A DNA stretch of 64,000 nucleotides from Sporosarcina luteola (GTDB lineage Bacteria; Bacillota; Bacilli; Bacillales_A; Planococcaceae). Shown in pieces: positions 1-9,002 of the stretch; the first letter of the stretch is position 1; each line of letters begins with the position of its first letter. The DNA lies in NCBI GenBank assembly GCA_014204635.1, contig JACHLS010000017.1, forward strand, positions 1 to 64,000, read 5' to 3'. A model generated the notes under the pieces. The model worked only from the letters and a program-made list of their open reading frames with translations. It was not told the DNA's origin and made no database searches. The position numbers and the translations under genes were made by a program.

Positions 1-44
1 CGCCGCCAGCGTTCGTCCTGAGCCAGGATCAAACTCTCCATAAA
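1..44 (-). rRNA. 16S rRNA, 5' end only
   Basis: The reverse complement carries the universal 5' end of 16S rRNA, including the AGAGTTTGATCCTGGCTCAG primer site followed by GACGAACGCTGGCGGCG. Only about 44 nt are inside the window; the gene continues past the left edge. The start is placed at the TTTATGGAGAG junction by family knowledge, so the mature 5' end is uncertain by a few bases. Confidence 0.97.
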
Positions 45-381
45 TCTGGCGGCCGATGCACGGCGTATTGCGTTGTCAGCTTCAGTCGTTCGGTCAGTCA
101 CGTACCTGAGTACGCTCCCTCTCTCACTTCATCGCTCCCTAGCACTCCACCATGCCTCGGTCACCAGCGGGTTCTACTTTTTAATAGAAGAACCTTGAAG
201 AAATTCGAGTAGCTCGATTTCTGCTGGCATCATTTAAGATGTCAATTTGAATCCGAAGATTCATGTTTGTCTTCTTCCCGACGGGGTCGGGTTCCGACTT
301 TATTGTTGACGTTTTGCTGTTCAGTTTTCAAGGTTCAGTTGCTGTCGGTTGCTGTTGTTTCTTGTTGCTGTTCCCGACTGC
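45..381 (-). other. rRNA operon leader
   Basis: This is the transcribed spacer between the rrn promoter and the 16S gene on the minus strand. It contains the Bacillales rRNA/tRNA spacer motif CTTGAAAACTGAACAGC (about 317-333), plus several local hairpins such as GGTTCTACTTTTTAATAGAAGAACC near 169-196. It carries no reading frame of note. It probably serves rRNA antitermination and processing; that role is inferred from position. Confidence 0.75.
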
Positions 382-387
382 TTTATT

Positions 388-416
388 ACTATACCAAATT
401 GTTTTCACATCGTCAA
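388..416 (-). promoter_or_regulatory. rrn sigma-A promoter
   Basis: On the minus strand a -35 TTGACG (411-416) and a -10 TATAGT (388-393) are separated by exactly 17 bp. An A/T-rich tract (417-450 on the plus strand) lies just upstream of the -35 and resembles an UP element, as expected of strong rRNA promoters. Initiation should fall near 381. Confidence 0.9.
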
Positions 417-450
417 CACTTTAAACATCTTTTTTAAATTTATTTTTAAG

Positions 451-820
451 ATCTTGTTGAAAACCGGCTATTTACTAGTATAAACAGCTGTTATCTGCTT
501 AGAAAGCAGCAATTAACATTCCAGCACTTAAACTAAGTTCAATCATTTAAGTAAATCGGATTCCCCTTTTCAGATCGATATGCTGTTTTATCTAAAACGA
601 GCAACTCACTTTCCCAAACGCTCTGTCTTTATGACAGCTTACCATCCTCAACTCAGTATGTTCTCACTAGAGTGTTGAACTTACCCGTTAGGGCTCAAAC
701 TAGTAGTTGAAATGAACGCGCAGTAATATTTAATTCAATCCCTTGGCTATTCAGCTGGTTTACGCACCTTAAATGCAAAGTTGCAATTCCTTTCTGCCCA
801 GCCATTCAGAATTAGATTTA
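451..820. other. intergenic, no gene seen
   Basis: About 370 bp between the rrn promoter region and the pbuG terminator. I see no convincing reading frame with a ribosome binding site, no tRNA and no second clear rrn promoter. Confidence 0.6.
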
Positions 821-853
821 AAACGGCTGCCCAAGTGAATTTAGGCAGCCGTT
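821..853 (-). terminator. terminator after pbuG
   Basis: An 11-bp stem AAACGGCTGCC/GGCAGCCGTTT lies just past the pbuG stop. On the minus strand it is followed by TTTTAAAT; the plus strand side is also T-rich, so it may work in both directions. Confidence 0.85.
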
Positions 854-866
854 TGCTTGTTTTCTT

Positions 867-2201
867 CTATTTAATAAACATGAAATACAAGATGAACAGT
901 ACCGCAAGTCCATACATGATCGGATGAATTTCTTTCCGTCGCCCGCTTAGCAACATGGTAATCGGATAAAAAACAAATCCAATTGCAATACCCGTCGCAA
1001 TACTATACGTCAAAGGCATGGCAACGATGGTGAAAAATGCAGGAACCGCAATTTCAAATTTGGTCCATTCAATATTCCCAAGTGTTGAAACCATCAGCAC
1101 TCCAACAATAATTAATGCTGGAGCAGTCACTTCCGGTGTAATAACAAACAAAAGAGGTGAGAAGAAAAGTGATAACAAAAAGAGGATCCCAATTACTATA
1201 GAAGAGAATCCTGTTTTTGCGCCTGCTGCTACACCTGCTGTAGATTCAATATAAGATGTCGTCGTAGATGTTCCAAAAATTGCTCCCGTTACAGTTGCCA
1301 ATGAATCTGCCAATAATGCTCTGCCCGCACGCGGAAGTTTATCATCTTTCATTAAACCTGCTTGATTCGCTACCGCCACTAGTGTTCCCGCAGTATCGAA
1401 AAAGTCTACAAACAGGAATGTAATGACCACAACTAAAAATTGAGTCGTCATTAATGAAGAAGGATCTTCAAAAATAGTATGAAAAGCCGCACCAAAAGTT
1501 GGACTGACACTTGGAACTTTGGACACGATTTGATGAGGTACCTCTATGAGATTGACTCCCATTCCCACTATAGTAGTAGCAATCATTCCGTAAAAAATTG
1601 CGCCTTTGATCTTGCGTACCATCATGATAACAGTAATAACCAATCCGAATATCGCCAGCAGTGTAGGGCCAGACGATAGCTTTCCTAATGTCACTAAAGT
1701 ATTTGGATCGCCTACTATGATTTTTGCATTCTGCATTCCTAAAAACGTAATGAACAATCCGATACCGGCTCCAACCGCAAATTTTAATTGTGCTGGTATG
1801 GCATTAATAATCAGTTCACGCAAACCGGAAAGTGACAAGACAATAAATATAAGACCAGAGAATAGTACGCCTGTCAAAGCGGTTTGCCATGGAATCCCGT
1901 ATGTCAGCACAACTGTGAAAGCAAAGAACGCATTTAACCCCATTCCTGGAGCCAAGCCGATCGGATATCTTGCAATAAGTCCCATGAATAGAGATCCGAC
2001 TGCAGCCGCTAATGCAGTTGCGACAAAAACCGCTCCTTTATCCATTCTCATCGCATCCGGCAAATCTGGAACAGCTTCCAATGACAATGTAATTGGATTG
2101 ACAGCTAAAATGTATGCCATGGCCAAAAACGTTGTTAGGCCACCGACGATTTCGCGACGGTAATTCGTACCCAACTTGTCAAACTCAAAATATTTCTTCA
2201 T
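867..2201 (-). CDS. pbuG: guanine/hypoxanthine permease, NCS2 family (PbuG/PbuO type)
   Basis: Integral membrane purine importer of the AzgA-like branch of the NCS2 family, about 444 aa with roughly 12-14 hydrophobic segments. The N-terminus (MKKYFEFDKLGTNYRREIVG, then GGLTTFLAMAYILAVNP) and the later FVDFFDTAGTL stretch are typical of PbuG and PbuO. The ATG at 2201 is chosen because it has AGGAGGG 6-7 nt upstream; a longer frame begins inside the riboswitch terminator hairpin and is unlikely to be used. The gene follows guaA in the same direction, as in B. subtilis, and is preceded by its own guanine-class riboswitch, so import should fall when guanine is plentiful. PbuG versus PbuO cannot be decided from sequence alone. 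Confidence 0.9.
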   Translation of the reverse strand: MKKYFEFDKLGTNYRREIVGGLTTFLAMAYILAVNPITLSLEAVPDLPDAMRMDKGAVFVATALAAAVGSLFMGLIARYPIGLAPGMGLNAFFAFTVVLTYGIPWQTALTGVLFSGLIFIVLSLSGLRELIINAIPAQLKFAVGAGIGLFITFLGMQNAKIIVGDPNTLVTLGKLSSGPTLLAIFGLVITVIMMVRKIKGAIFYGMIATTIVGMGVNLIEVPHQIVSKVPSVSPTFGAAFHTIFEDPSSLMTTQFLVVVITFLFVDFFDTAGTLVAVANQAGLMKDDKLPRAGRALLADSLATVTGAIFGTSTTTSYIESTAGVAAGAKTGFSSIVIGILFLLSLFFSPLLFVITPEVTAPALIIVGVLMVSTLGNIEWTKFEIAVPAFFTIVAMPLTYSIATGIAIGFVFYPITMLLSGRRKEIHPIMYGLAVLFILYFMFIK

Positions 2202-2230
2202 CCCATACCCTCCTGATAATAAAACATAAA

Positions 2231-2374
2231 AGAGAGCATACGTAAAAAAATCGTATGCTCTCTCCATTATCCATCCTAAACAAGCAACTGCTTTGCGCGA
2301 ATGAATATCGTAGTCGGATCATTTACGGTGTTCCGGTAGAAACTTCTGGGCCCTATCCCCAAATTTATACGATT
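2231..2374 (-). promoter_or_regulatory. purine riboswitch (guanine class) with terminator, upstream of pbuG
   Basis: The aptamer spans 2306-2374. P1 is TCGTA/TACGA, the core GTTTCTACCGG and the L2/L3 loops GGATAGGG and CCGTAAATG match the xpt-pbuX type, and the J3/1 segment reads CCGACTACGA. The base at specificity position 74 is C, which predicts guanine/hypoxanthine recognition. A strong hairpin GAGAGCATACG/CGTATGCTCTC (2231-2263) with T-rich tail follows and acts as the expression-platform terminator, giving a predicted OFF switch. The aptamer begins only about 14 nt after the guaA stop and I see no separate promoter, so transcripts reading through from guaA would also be screened. Confidence 0.93.
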
Positions 2375-2387
2375 TCGCTATTTAATT

Positions 2388-3923
2388 TTATTCCCACTCA
2401 ATTGTGCCTGGTGGTTTTGGTGTAATATCATACACTACGCGGTTTACATGGTCTACTTCCGCTGTAATCCGGTTACTGATTTTTTCAAGCACATCCCAAG
2501 GAATCCGTGCCCAATCCGCTGTCATTCCATCAACAGAATGAACGGCACGCAGACCGACAGCATAGTCATAAGAACGTTTTTCGTCTCTAACTCCAACGCT
2601 GCGGATATCTGGAAGGATGGCAAAGTATTGCCAGATACTCTTATCTAGGCCAGCTTTGGCGATTTCATCGCGCAAAATCCAATCCGCTTCCCGGACGATC
2701 GCCAGCTTGTCCTCCGTTACTTCACCAAGAACACGAACGCCAAGACCTGGACCAGGGAATGGCTGTCTGCGAACGATGTCTTCCGGCAAGCCAAGCTCAG
2801 CACCTACCGCACGGACTTCATCTTTGAAAAGAGCTTTCAATGGTTCGATTAATTCAAACTCCAAATCCTCAGGAAGACCGCCAACGTTGTGATGCGATTT
2901 GATCACTTCGTTCGTTGCTGTACCGCTTTCGATGATGTCTGCGTAAATTGTGCCTTGAGCAAGGTACTCAATACCGTCTAATTTAGCTGCTTCTTCGTCG
3001 AAAACATAAATAAATTCGTTTCCGATTGTTTTCCGCTTCACTTCAGGATCAGTTACACCCTTTAGTTTGTCCAGGAAACGTTTGCGAGCATCCACTTTGA
3101 TGAAGTTCATATTGAATTTATTGCTGAATGTATCAACAACGCTTTCAACTTCACCTTTACGGAGCAAACCATGGTCGACAAAGATACAAGTCAACTGGTC
3201 ACCGATCGCGCGGTGAATCAATGTGGCAACAACGGAGGAATCGACTCCTCCACTTAATGCGCAAAGTACTTTTTTATCTCCGACTTGAGAACGGATCTTC
3301 TCAACTTCAATGTCAATGAACGCTTTCATTGTCCATTCTTTTTTCGCTCCACAGATTGAAACGAATTGACTAAGCATGTCACGGCCGTTTTCTGTCTGCT
3401 CTACTTCTGGATGGAACATGAACCCATAAATGCGCTTCTCATCGTTTGCAATCGCGGCAATTTCAATATCCTTGCCAGAAGCGATCGTTTTAAAGCCTTC
3501 TGGAGCTTGGGTCACAAGTGTTCCTTGGCTGCCAAACACAGTTTGCTCTCCAGCCAATCCAGAGAAGATGGAAGATGATTGGTCTACCGTTACCACTTCT
3601 GAATCTGTATGAGTTTGGGATCCTAATGAACCACCGAATTCTTTTACGATTAATTGCATTCCATAAGAAATACCTAAAACAGGAATTCCTAATGAGAATA
3701 TTGCAGGATCAATTGACAAAGCATCTGCTTCTTTGTCTCCTCCTGACAGGATGATGCCAACCGCATTCATTTTCTTAATATCTTCTGCAGTAACAGTGTG
3801 CGGATACAATTCACTATAAACACCCAATTCACGGATTGTACGCGTGATTAGTTGGTTGTAGGAGCTGCCGTAATCAAGTACCACGATTTTTTCTTGTTCG
3901 ACTAATAAAGGAGCTGTTGACAA
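2388..3923 (-). CDS. guaA: GMP synthase with eroded glutaminase site
   Basis: Converts XMP to GMP, using ATP and an amino donor. The 511-aa length is normal. The ATP pyrophosphatase domain is intact ([15 protein letters not shown]-loop near residue 220) and so is the C-terminal dimerisation domain ending KPPGTIEWE. The N-terminal class I glutaminase domain is abnormal: residue 86, the nucleophile Cys in the usual GICYGMQ motif, is Ser (codon TCT at 3666-3668), the usual SHGD motif reads FGSQGT, and the SGGPNSVY segment reads SGGDKEAD. His171 and Glu173 of the triad remain. Start: TTG at 3923 with AAGAGGTGG just upstream; the longer frame runs into the riboswitch. It sits between yebA and pbuG behind its own promoter and riboswitch. 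I infer an enzyme using free ammonia, or one fed by another glutaminase. Confidence 0.95.
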   Translation of the reverse strand: MSTAPLLVEQEKIVVLDYGSSYNQLITRTIRELGVYSELYPHTVTAEDIKKMNAVGIILSGGDKEADALSIDPAIFSLGIPVLGISYGMQLIVKEFGGSLGSQTHTDSEVVTVDQSSSIFSGLAGEQTVFGSQGTLVTQAPEGFKTIASGKDIEIAAIANDEKRIYGFMFHPEVEQTENGRDMLSQFVSICGAKKEWTMKAFIDIEVEKIRSQVGDKKVLCALSGGVDSSVVATLIHRAIGDQLTCIFVDHGLLRKGEVESVVDTFSNKFNMNFIKVDARKRFLDKLKGVTDPEVKRKTIGNEFIYVFDEEAAKLDGIEYLAQGTIYADIIESGTATNEVIKSHHNVGGLPEDLEFELIEPLKALFKDEVRAVGAELGLPEDIVRRQPFPGPGLGVRVLGEVTEDKLAIVREADWILRDEIAKAGLDKSIWQYFAILPDIRSVGVRDEKRSYDYAVGLRAVHSVDGMTADWARIPWDVLEKISNRITAEVDHVNRVVYDITPKPPGTIEWE

Positions 3924-3967
3924 TTGATCCACCTCTTCCAAAGTATTGTACGATCGCCCTTGTAATT

Positions 3968-4117
3968 GAAAAGACGCGTCAGAAAGATTCTTTCCGCGCG
4001 TCTCGACAACTACAAAAAGCAGGAATAGCAAAATAACCATTCCCGCCTTCATAGACAAACCATTTAAGGTGGCTTGGTAGAAACGTCCGAACCGTATTAT
4101 CAGACATATATGAGGGC
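3968..4117 (-). promoter_or_regulatory. purine riboswitch with terminator, upstream of guaA
   Basis: The aptamer spans 4045-4117: P1 GCCCTCATA/TATGAAGGC (one mismatch), P2 GTCTGA/TTCGGAC with L2 TAATACGG, core GTTTCTACC, and P3 CAAGCCA/TGGTTTG with L3 CCTTAAA. J3/1 reads TCTATGA. Position 74 is C (guanine class), but position 73 appears to be T rather than the nearly universal A. The terminator AGACGCG/CGCGTCT (3972-4003) with TTTTC follows and lies before the guaA start, so this should be a transcriptional OFF switch limiting GMP synthesis when guanine is available. Confidence 0.88.
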
Positions 4118-4141
4118 TGTATCGTTTTGTTCTTTTGTCAT

Positions 4142-4170
4142 ATCATACTCGCACGCATTCCAAAAATCAA
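4142..4170 (-). promoter_or_regulatory. guaA sigma-A promoter
   Basis: On the minus strand, TTGATT (4165-4170), 17 bp, then TATGAT (4142-4147). The -35 overlaps the stop codon of yebA, so guaA has its own promoter in addition to any readthrough from the yeaCD-yebA operon. Confidence 0.8.
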
Positions 4171-6362
4171 CCGGCTGACCTAATGATTAAATCTTCCCAT
4201 ATTTCCTGCAAAGCAGGCCAATCATGAAATTCAATATGGCCTCCATATACACCCTGTTCGTAGACAGCTGTCAATTCCCGCATCCGACTGCCGCCAAAAT
4301 GACAGTCGACTGCCATTGCATACTCGGAAAGCGTCATACCACCTGAACGTTTAATACCGAATCGATCCATTTGACGCAATAAACGATTATATTGTTTGTC
4401 GAATGCATCCCAATTTCCACTTGTTTTTTGATATACGCGAACCAGTAATTTCGGCATCCATTTATGCCGTAAGGTAAATATCCGCCAGACAATGGCAGCG
4501 ATCACAGACAAAAGGATAACTAACTTCCATACATTCGACTTTACCCAGGTACCTGCCTTTTCAAAACCAGAGGGACCATTTGGGTTGTTCTCCGCTTTAG
4601 CAATCGGTGTTTCCTTTTCTTTTTCTTGTTTCTCCAATTCTCGCATTTCCGGTGCCTCGGGATCATCCATGCTTGTCTCGATGTCATAACTAATGCTCGT
4701 CATGTTCGTAAAACCGATGGTCGGTTCAAATGGTATCCATCCAATGCCCGGCATATAAGCTTCCACCCAAGAATGCGCCTCATTATTTGTAATCTCATAT
4801 ATTCTTTCCCGTTGACTATTCATTTTAGATTCACCTGGGGCAAATCCTTTCACCCAACGCGCAGGGATGTCAACTGAACGCAGCAGGACCACCATGGACG
4901 TTGAAAAGTTGTCACAATACCCACGTTTTGTATCAAATAAGAATTGATCGACATAATCTTCGTCTTTACTAGGAATCGGGACATTTTTCTGATCATACGT
5001 AAATCCATTATTACGGAAATAACGCTCGACCGCTTTTGCTTTATCATATACGCTCTCTTCATTTTCCGTGATGGTTCTAGCCAGTTCTTTCACCCGATCG
5101 GGAACTTCTCTCGGCAATTGCAAGTATGGCGAGAAATCAATGTCTCCAGCAAAACCATCCATCGAAGTCTCACGCAAGGCTTTCATACTATACTTTGGTT
5201 CATTAAACTCGATTTCATACGTATCAAGTTCGTGTGCAGCGTTGTTTTTTGTCGCCAAGATCTTTTCTGAGTCAAACAGCTGATGGAAGACGACAGTGTC
5301 CTGTTTCGTATCGATATGTGTAGTTCCATACGGATAAGCTACATAAGGCAAGCTCTCGAGGATTCGCAGTTCCGCTCTCTGCGGCTGAAGTTCTTTGTCT
5401 TCCGGTGTGGTGGTTTGCCCATCTTCCAGCGGCTCACCTGGGAAGAAGCTGTGTACGTTTCCATCCCTAGAAGATTGTTCCCATCCTTTTGACGTATACG
5501 TACTTTTCGTTTCAATTTTCCAATACTGCTTACTTGGCACCTTCGCTTCGAAAACAAGGGTATGATCTGGAGTAAATGGTCCTCCAAGAACGGAATCGTC
5601 AGGATCATATCCGCTTGTAGACATAATCGTTCCCGCTCCTTGGCCACCCTGAACGACAGACTTTAAGAATGGGACAGGGTCCGGCCATACAGGGTCTTTC
5701 TCAGGAATTATACTCGCGAAGGCTGAACTTGCAACGACTACGAATAAAAGCGGAAGTGAGATTGCCGCATAAACGCCAGTTTTCAAAGTTCTATGGTGTT
5801 TTTCAGAGAGGCGGGAAATATACAGAAGACCTACCAGCAGCAACCCGCTCACCATGATTCTGAAAATCGCATTTTCAGCAGAATAAGGACTAAATGTATC
5901 GATGAAAGCAATAAACACGACTGTCATCACATAGAACAGCAAAATGCTTTTACGGACTTCGATCCAATGACGGATTAAGTAGGCCGTCATCCATAACAGA
6001 ACGAAGAAAAGAATCGTGCGAAAAGGATTTGTTATCTCCCCCCACTCACCATTTGCGAAAACAGAGAAGTTGCTCATGAGGTCTGACAACAATAGAGAAA
6101 GAGAGTCTGTAGTGAAAAAATTGAGCTTCAAAAAGACAAAGTGGACAGCCCAGAGGATATATAGCCCTTTTACCGGAACAGAAATCCACCATTTCACCCT
6201 AAACAATGAGGAAAGGAACGATAAACCGATGAAAACCATAAAAATCCCCAGGTAATCTGTATCTGTTAGAGACATAACTGGGAGAAGCCATTCTCGTAAT
6301 AAAATAAATGCAAGCGTGTACAAGACAATCAGTAATCTTTTGTCCATTCTTGTTTCTTTCAT
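4167..6362 (-). CDS. yebA: transglutaminase-like membrane protein, TgpA/YebA family
   Basis: A 731-aa protein with about six or seven N-terminal membrane segments (residues 10-210), a large extracytoplasmic part, a transglutaminase-like core and one more membrane helix near residue 610. The papain-like triad is visible: Cys in KRGYCDNFSTSM, His in NNEAHSWVEAY and Asp/Glu in the following WIPFEPT region. The C-terminal cytoplasmic tail is of the DUF4129 type. The start overlaps the stop of yeaD (TAATG), with GGAGGTG about 10 nt upstream. Families of this kind occur with MoxR and DUF58 proteins, as here. The physiological substrate is not known. Confidence 0.9.
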   Translation of the reverse strand: MKETRMDKRLLIVLYTLAFILLREWLLPVMSLTDTDYLGIFMVFIGLSFLSSLFRVKWWISVPVKGLYILWAVHFVFLKLNFFTTDSLSLLLSDLMSNFSVFANGEWGEITNPFRTILFFVLLWMTAYLIRHWIEVRKSILLFYVMTVVFIAFIDTFSPYSAENAIFRIMVSGLLLVGLLYISRLSEKHHRTLKTGVYAAISLPLLFVVVASSAFASIIPEKDPVWPDPVPFLKSVVQGGQGAGTIMSTSGYDPDDSVLGGPFTPDHTLVFEAKVPSKQYWKIETKSTYTSKGWEQSSRDGNVHSFFPGEPLEDGQTTTPEDKELQPQRAELRILESLPYVAYPYGTTHIDTKQDTVVFHQLFDSEKILATKNNAAHELDTYEIEFNEPKYSMKALRETSMDGFAGDIDFSPYLQLPREVPDRVKELARTITENEESVYDKAKAVERYFRNNGFTYDQKNVPIPSKDEDYVDQFLFDTKRGYCDNFSTSMVVLLRSVDIPARWVKGFAPGESKMNSQRERIYEITNNEAHSWVEAYMPGIGWIPFEPTIGFTNMTSISYDIETSMDDPEAPEMRELEKQEKEKETPIAKAENNPNGPSGFEKAGTWVKSNVWKLVILLSVIAAIVWRIFTLRHKWMPKLLVRVYQKTSGNWDAFDKQYNRLLRQMDRFGIKRSGGMTLSEYAMAVDCHFGGSRMRELTAVYEQGVYGGHIEFHDWPALQEIWEDLIIRSAG

Positions 6363-7570
6363 TAGGAAGCCACCTCCCGGAAGGCCGTAGCAAACTCCGC
6401 TTTTCCGAGTATATGAACGGTAATTCCTTTCGTCCGAAGATAATGGACCTGATCCAACATCTTCTCTGACATCGGTCGATCGCGGTCAACCACTGCTAAA
6501 CAGATGATCGTTTGGACATTTTGCAGTGACATGACAAGCGGCTGTATAAATGACCAATCAGGATCGCTGGAGATAAAGATGAGACTTCCACCGTTCGGCA
6601 TTGAGATGCCGTGTTCCATTGATTCAGGCAACACGTCTGCTTGGGGTTTCAACTTAGCCAAATGGATGAGGACATTTCGGTATTGATCAGCAGATTGAAT
6701 AAATGGATAGGAATGAATTTTCTCCCCGGCAGAAATAAAGCTGACACTCGCTTGTTCAGCAGTGGCCTCTTTTAAAGAAGAAGCCGCCAATTCGATTCTC
6801 TCCTCGAAGAGATCCGGCTTCCTGGTGTCAAGGACGAATAGTAATTCTTCGGACTGGCGATCTTCAAATTCTTTCGTCATCAAAGTCTGAGTACGCGCGA
6901 ATGATTTCCAATGAATCCAGGTGACACGGTCTCCAGATTGATAATCACGGACCCCTGTAGCCATTGTTGTATCTTTGACAAGTGAAAATGGGGAAGCCAG
7001 CGCACCTTGATCATATTGTACTTGGATCGGCGTATAGTGGATATCCCGCGTCTTTGGAAAAACAAGAACAACATCTTTTATTTCAATCCGTCTGGTCTTG
7101 CGGATCCATCCGAAAAAGTCCGATACTTCCATATCAACACCGCGTAAGATATGTTCACCACGCGGCATATCTTCAATCGTGTACGACCATTCAATTTCTT
7201 TGCGAAAACCAAATAGAAATAGCCGCTTCCCTCTCTCGCCAACTAACTTAGCGATAGATGGATCTTCCCATTTGTCTGAAACAATTGTATAAAGAAGCGG
7301 AAATGGAATGGTGCGCTGAATCAATAATTTGACTTCCAACTTTCCACCTCTTTCCAACGTTCGGGAGATAATCTGCCGTTTCGCTGTCAAATCCCGCAAT
7401 GGATAGAAGAACAACAAACAAGAATAAAGGACGAACGGCAACAAGATATAGAAAATGCTCCAACTGACTTTTCCGCCTTGGAACATAGCAAAAACGTATG
7501 TGGCAGCAAGCAGCAAAAGGACAAACAAAAACCGGCTTGAAGCGTTAAGGAACTGAAACCCTTGTTTCAT
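6362..7570 (-). CDS. yeaD: DUF58 domain protein (YeaD)
   Basis: A 402-aa protein with two N-terminal membrane helices (about residues 12-55) and a C-terminal DUF58 domain. The family signature is seen as GVRDYQSGDRVTWIHWKSFA near residue 205. The C-terminal half has the von Willebrand A-like fold typical of the family. It overlaps yeaC by 4 nt (ATGA) and yebA at its other end, so the three genes form one translationally coupled operon in the same order as in B. subtilis. MoxR/DUF58/TgpA modules are thought to act in assembly or folding at the cell envelope; the exact role is unknown. Confidence 0.9.
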   Translation of the reverse strand: MKQGFQFLNASSRFLFVLLLLAATYVFAMFQGGKVSWSIFYILLPFVLYSCLLFFYPLRDLTAKRQIISRTLERGGKLEVKLLIQRTIPFPLLYTIVSDKWEDPSIAKLVGERGKRLFLFGFRKEIEWSYTIEDMPRGEHILRGVDMEVSDFFGWIRKTRRIEIKDVVLVFPKTRDIHYTPIQVQYDQGALASPFSLVKDTTMATGVRDYQSGDRVTWIHWKSFARTQTLMTKEFEDRQSEELLFVLDTRKPDLFEERIELAASSLKEATAEQASVSFISAGEKIHSYPFIQSADQYRNVLIHLAKLKPQADVLPESMEHGISMPNGGSLIFISSDPDWSFIQPLVMSLQNVQTIICLAVVDRDRPMSEKMLDQVHYLRTKGITVHILGKAEFATAFREVAS

Positions 7571-8517
7571 CTCACCTGTATCCTCTCAATTGGTACATTG
7601 ACTTTTGTCAAGATGCGGTCGATAATTTCCTCTGCTGTTATCCCTTCATATCTCGCTTCCGGTTTCAAGATAATCCGATGCCCGAATGCAAAAGGCACTA
7701 AATATTTCACATCATCCGGAGTGACGTAATCCCGCCCCCTCATAAGAGCAAACGCTTGGCAAGCTTTCATCACAGCCAGCGACCCCCTGGGACTAACACC
7801 CAAATAGACGTAGGGGTTCGTCCTCGTCTCTGCCGCACAATCAACAATATATCTTTTAATAGTCGCATCCACTTTCACTGCTGCTACTTCCATCTGCAAC
7901 TCCCGGAGCTCTTCCAATGTTATGACGGATTCCAATTCCTCGATAGGAACGGCTTTTTCTGCCCGCTGCAACATCTCCACTTCTGCCAGTCGATCCGGAT
8001 ATCCCATTTTTAATTTAAACAGGAATCGGTCAAGCTGTGCTTCCGGCAAAGGATATGTCCCTTCATATTCAATTGGATTTTGAGTTGCCATCACGAAGAA
8101 TGGCTGTGGGATGCGAAGCGTTTCTCCATCCACTGTAACAGAAGATTCCTCCATGCTCTCAAGCAAAGCAGACTGGGTTTTCGGTGAAGTTCTGTTAATT
8201 TCATCCGCCAAAACAATATTGCCGACAATCGGTCCCGGCCTAAATTCAAACTCCATATCGCGCGGATTATAAATGGAGACTCCTAAAACATCGGACGGCA
8301 ATAGATCTGGCGTAAATTGAATCCGTTTAAAGGAAGCTCCTATTGATTTTGCCAATGCCTTAACCATCATCGTCTTTCCGACGCCTGGAACGTCCTCCAG
8401 TAAAACATGTCCACCTGCAAGCAATGCCGTGACACTCAACTCAGCAATATTCCGTTTGCCGATCATCACCTTATCAATATTCGCTAATACCTTGTCGATC
8501 ATCTGTGCGTGAGTCAT
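7567..8517 (-). CDS. yeaC: MoxR-family AAA+ ATPase (YeaC)
   Basis: A cytosolic 316-aa AAA+ ATPase of the MoxR family. Walker A is EDVPGVGKTMMVKAL (about residues 40-54), Walker B is NIVLADEINR, and sensor 1 is FFVMATQNPIE. A C-terminal lid domain follows, with the SPRGSLA sensor 2 region. The ATG at 8517 has TTGGAGG 8 nt upstream. It is the first gene of the yeaC-yeaD-yebA operon and probably acts as a chaperone-like ATPase working with the DUF58 partner. Confidence 0.93.
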   Translation of the reverse strand: MTHAQMIDKVLANIDKVMIGKRNIAELSVTALLAGGHVLLEDVPGVGKTMMVKALAKSIGASFKRIQFTPDLLPSDVLGVSIYNPRDMEFEFRPGPIVGNIVLADEINRTSPKTQSALLESMEESSVTVDGETLRIPQPFFVMATQNPIEYEGTYPLPEAQLDRFLFKLKMGYPDRLAEVEMLQRAEKAVPIEELESVITLEELRELQMEVAAVKVDATIKRYIVDCAAETRTNPYVYLGVSPRGSLAVMKACQAFALMRGRDYVTPDDVKYLVPFAFGHRIILKPEARYEGITAEEIIDRILTKVNVPIERIQVR

Positions 8518-8954
8518 AATAAATCCTCCAATTTAGCTGTAACAAACAACTGTAGATAAATTACAAACGAAGCAAGCCAGTCAGCCTGATTCACAACAAA
8601 CTTTCCCACTGTCCGAAAATTAACAAAATGTAACTCCATAATACATCACATCCTATTGTCCTACAACCTTTTCAGCATGACAGAAAGGATGGCGGATAAC
8701 TTGTTGCTCGGAAGATTACACTTTAAGAGGGAATGGTCGAACGGGCAAATCGTCCTTTGGTAAAATTAATTAGTTCCTAGGGTGCCGAATTAAAAAAGCA
8801 CCTCGCAAGCAGATACGGGCACTCTCCAATTGGTTATTGGCGGTTCGTCGAGTGATTCGAGCCCTTCACTCAGGCAATTAATGATCACAACGCTAAATGT
8901 TCAGGTAACAGGCTATGCATGGAACCAAAACGTTCTACCCGCTGACAAAGAAAA
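8518..8954. other. intergenic between yeaC and nadE, no gene seen
   Basis: The yeaC promoter should lie near 8530-8640 on the minus strand, but I could not pick a convincing -35/-10 pair. A small hairpin GGTGC/GCACC lies at 8779-8802. No reading frame with a ribosome binding site is evident. Confidence 0.5.
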
Positions 8955-8982
8955 GCACCCCAGTAGTTCACTAATAGGGTGC
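8955..8982 (-). terminator. terminator after nadE
   Basis: Stem GCACCC/GGGTGC with a 16-nt loop. On the minus strand it is followed by TTTTCTTTG. Confidence 0.75.
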
Positions 8983-9002
8983 AGTTTTTCAGTTTCTTTA
9001 TA

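Noticed and set aside
2202-2267. Upstream start for pbuG giving 22 extra residues
   Set aside because: These codons form the riboswitch terminator hairpin; the ATG at 2201 has the proper ribosome binding site.
3924-4058. N-terminal extension of guaA with a hydrophobic stretch resembling a signal peptide
   Set aside because: It overlaps the purine riboswitch and terminator; the TTG at 3923 has a good site and yields normal GuaA length.
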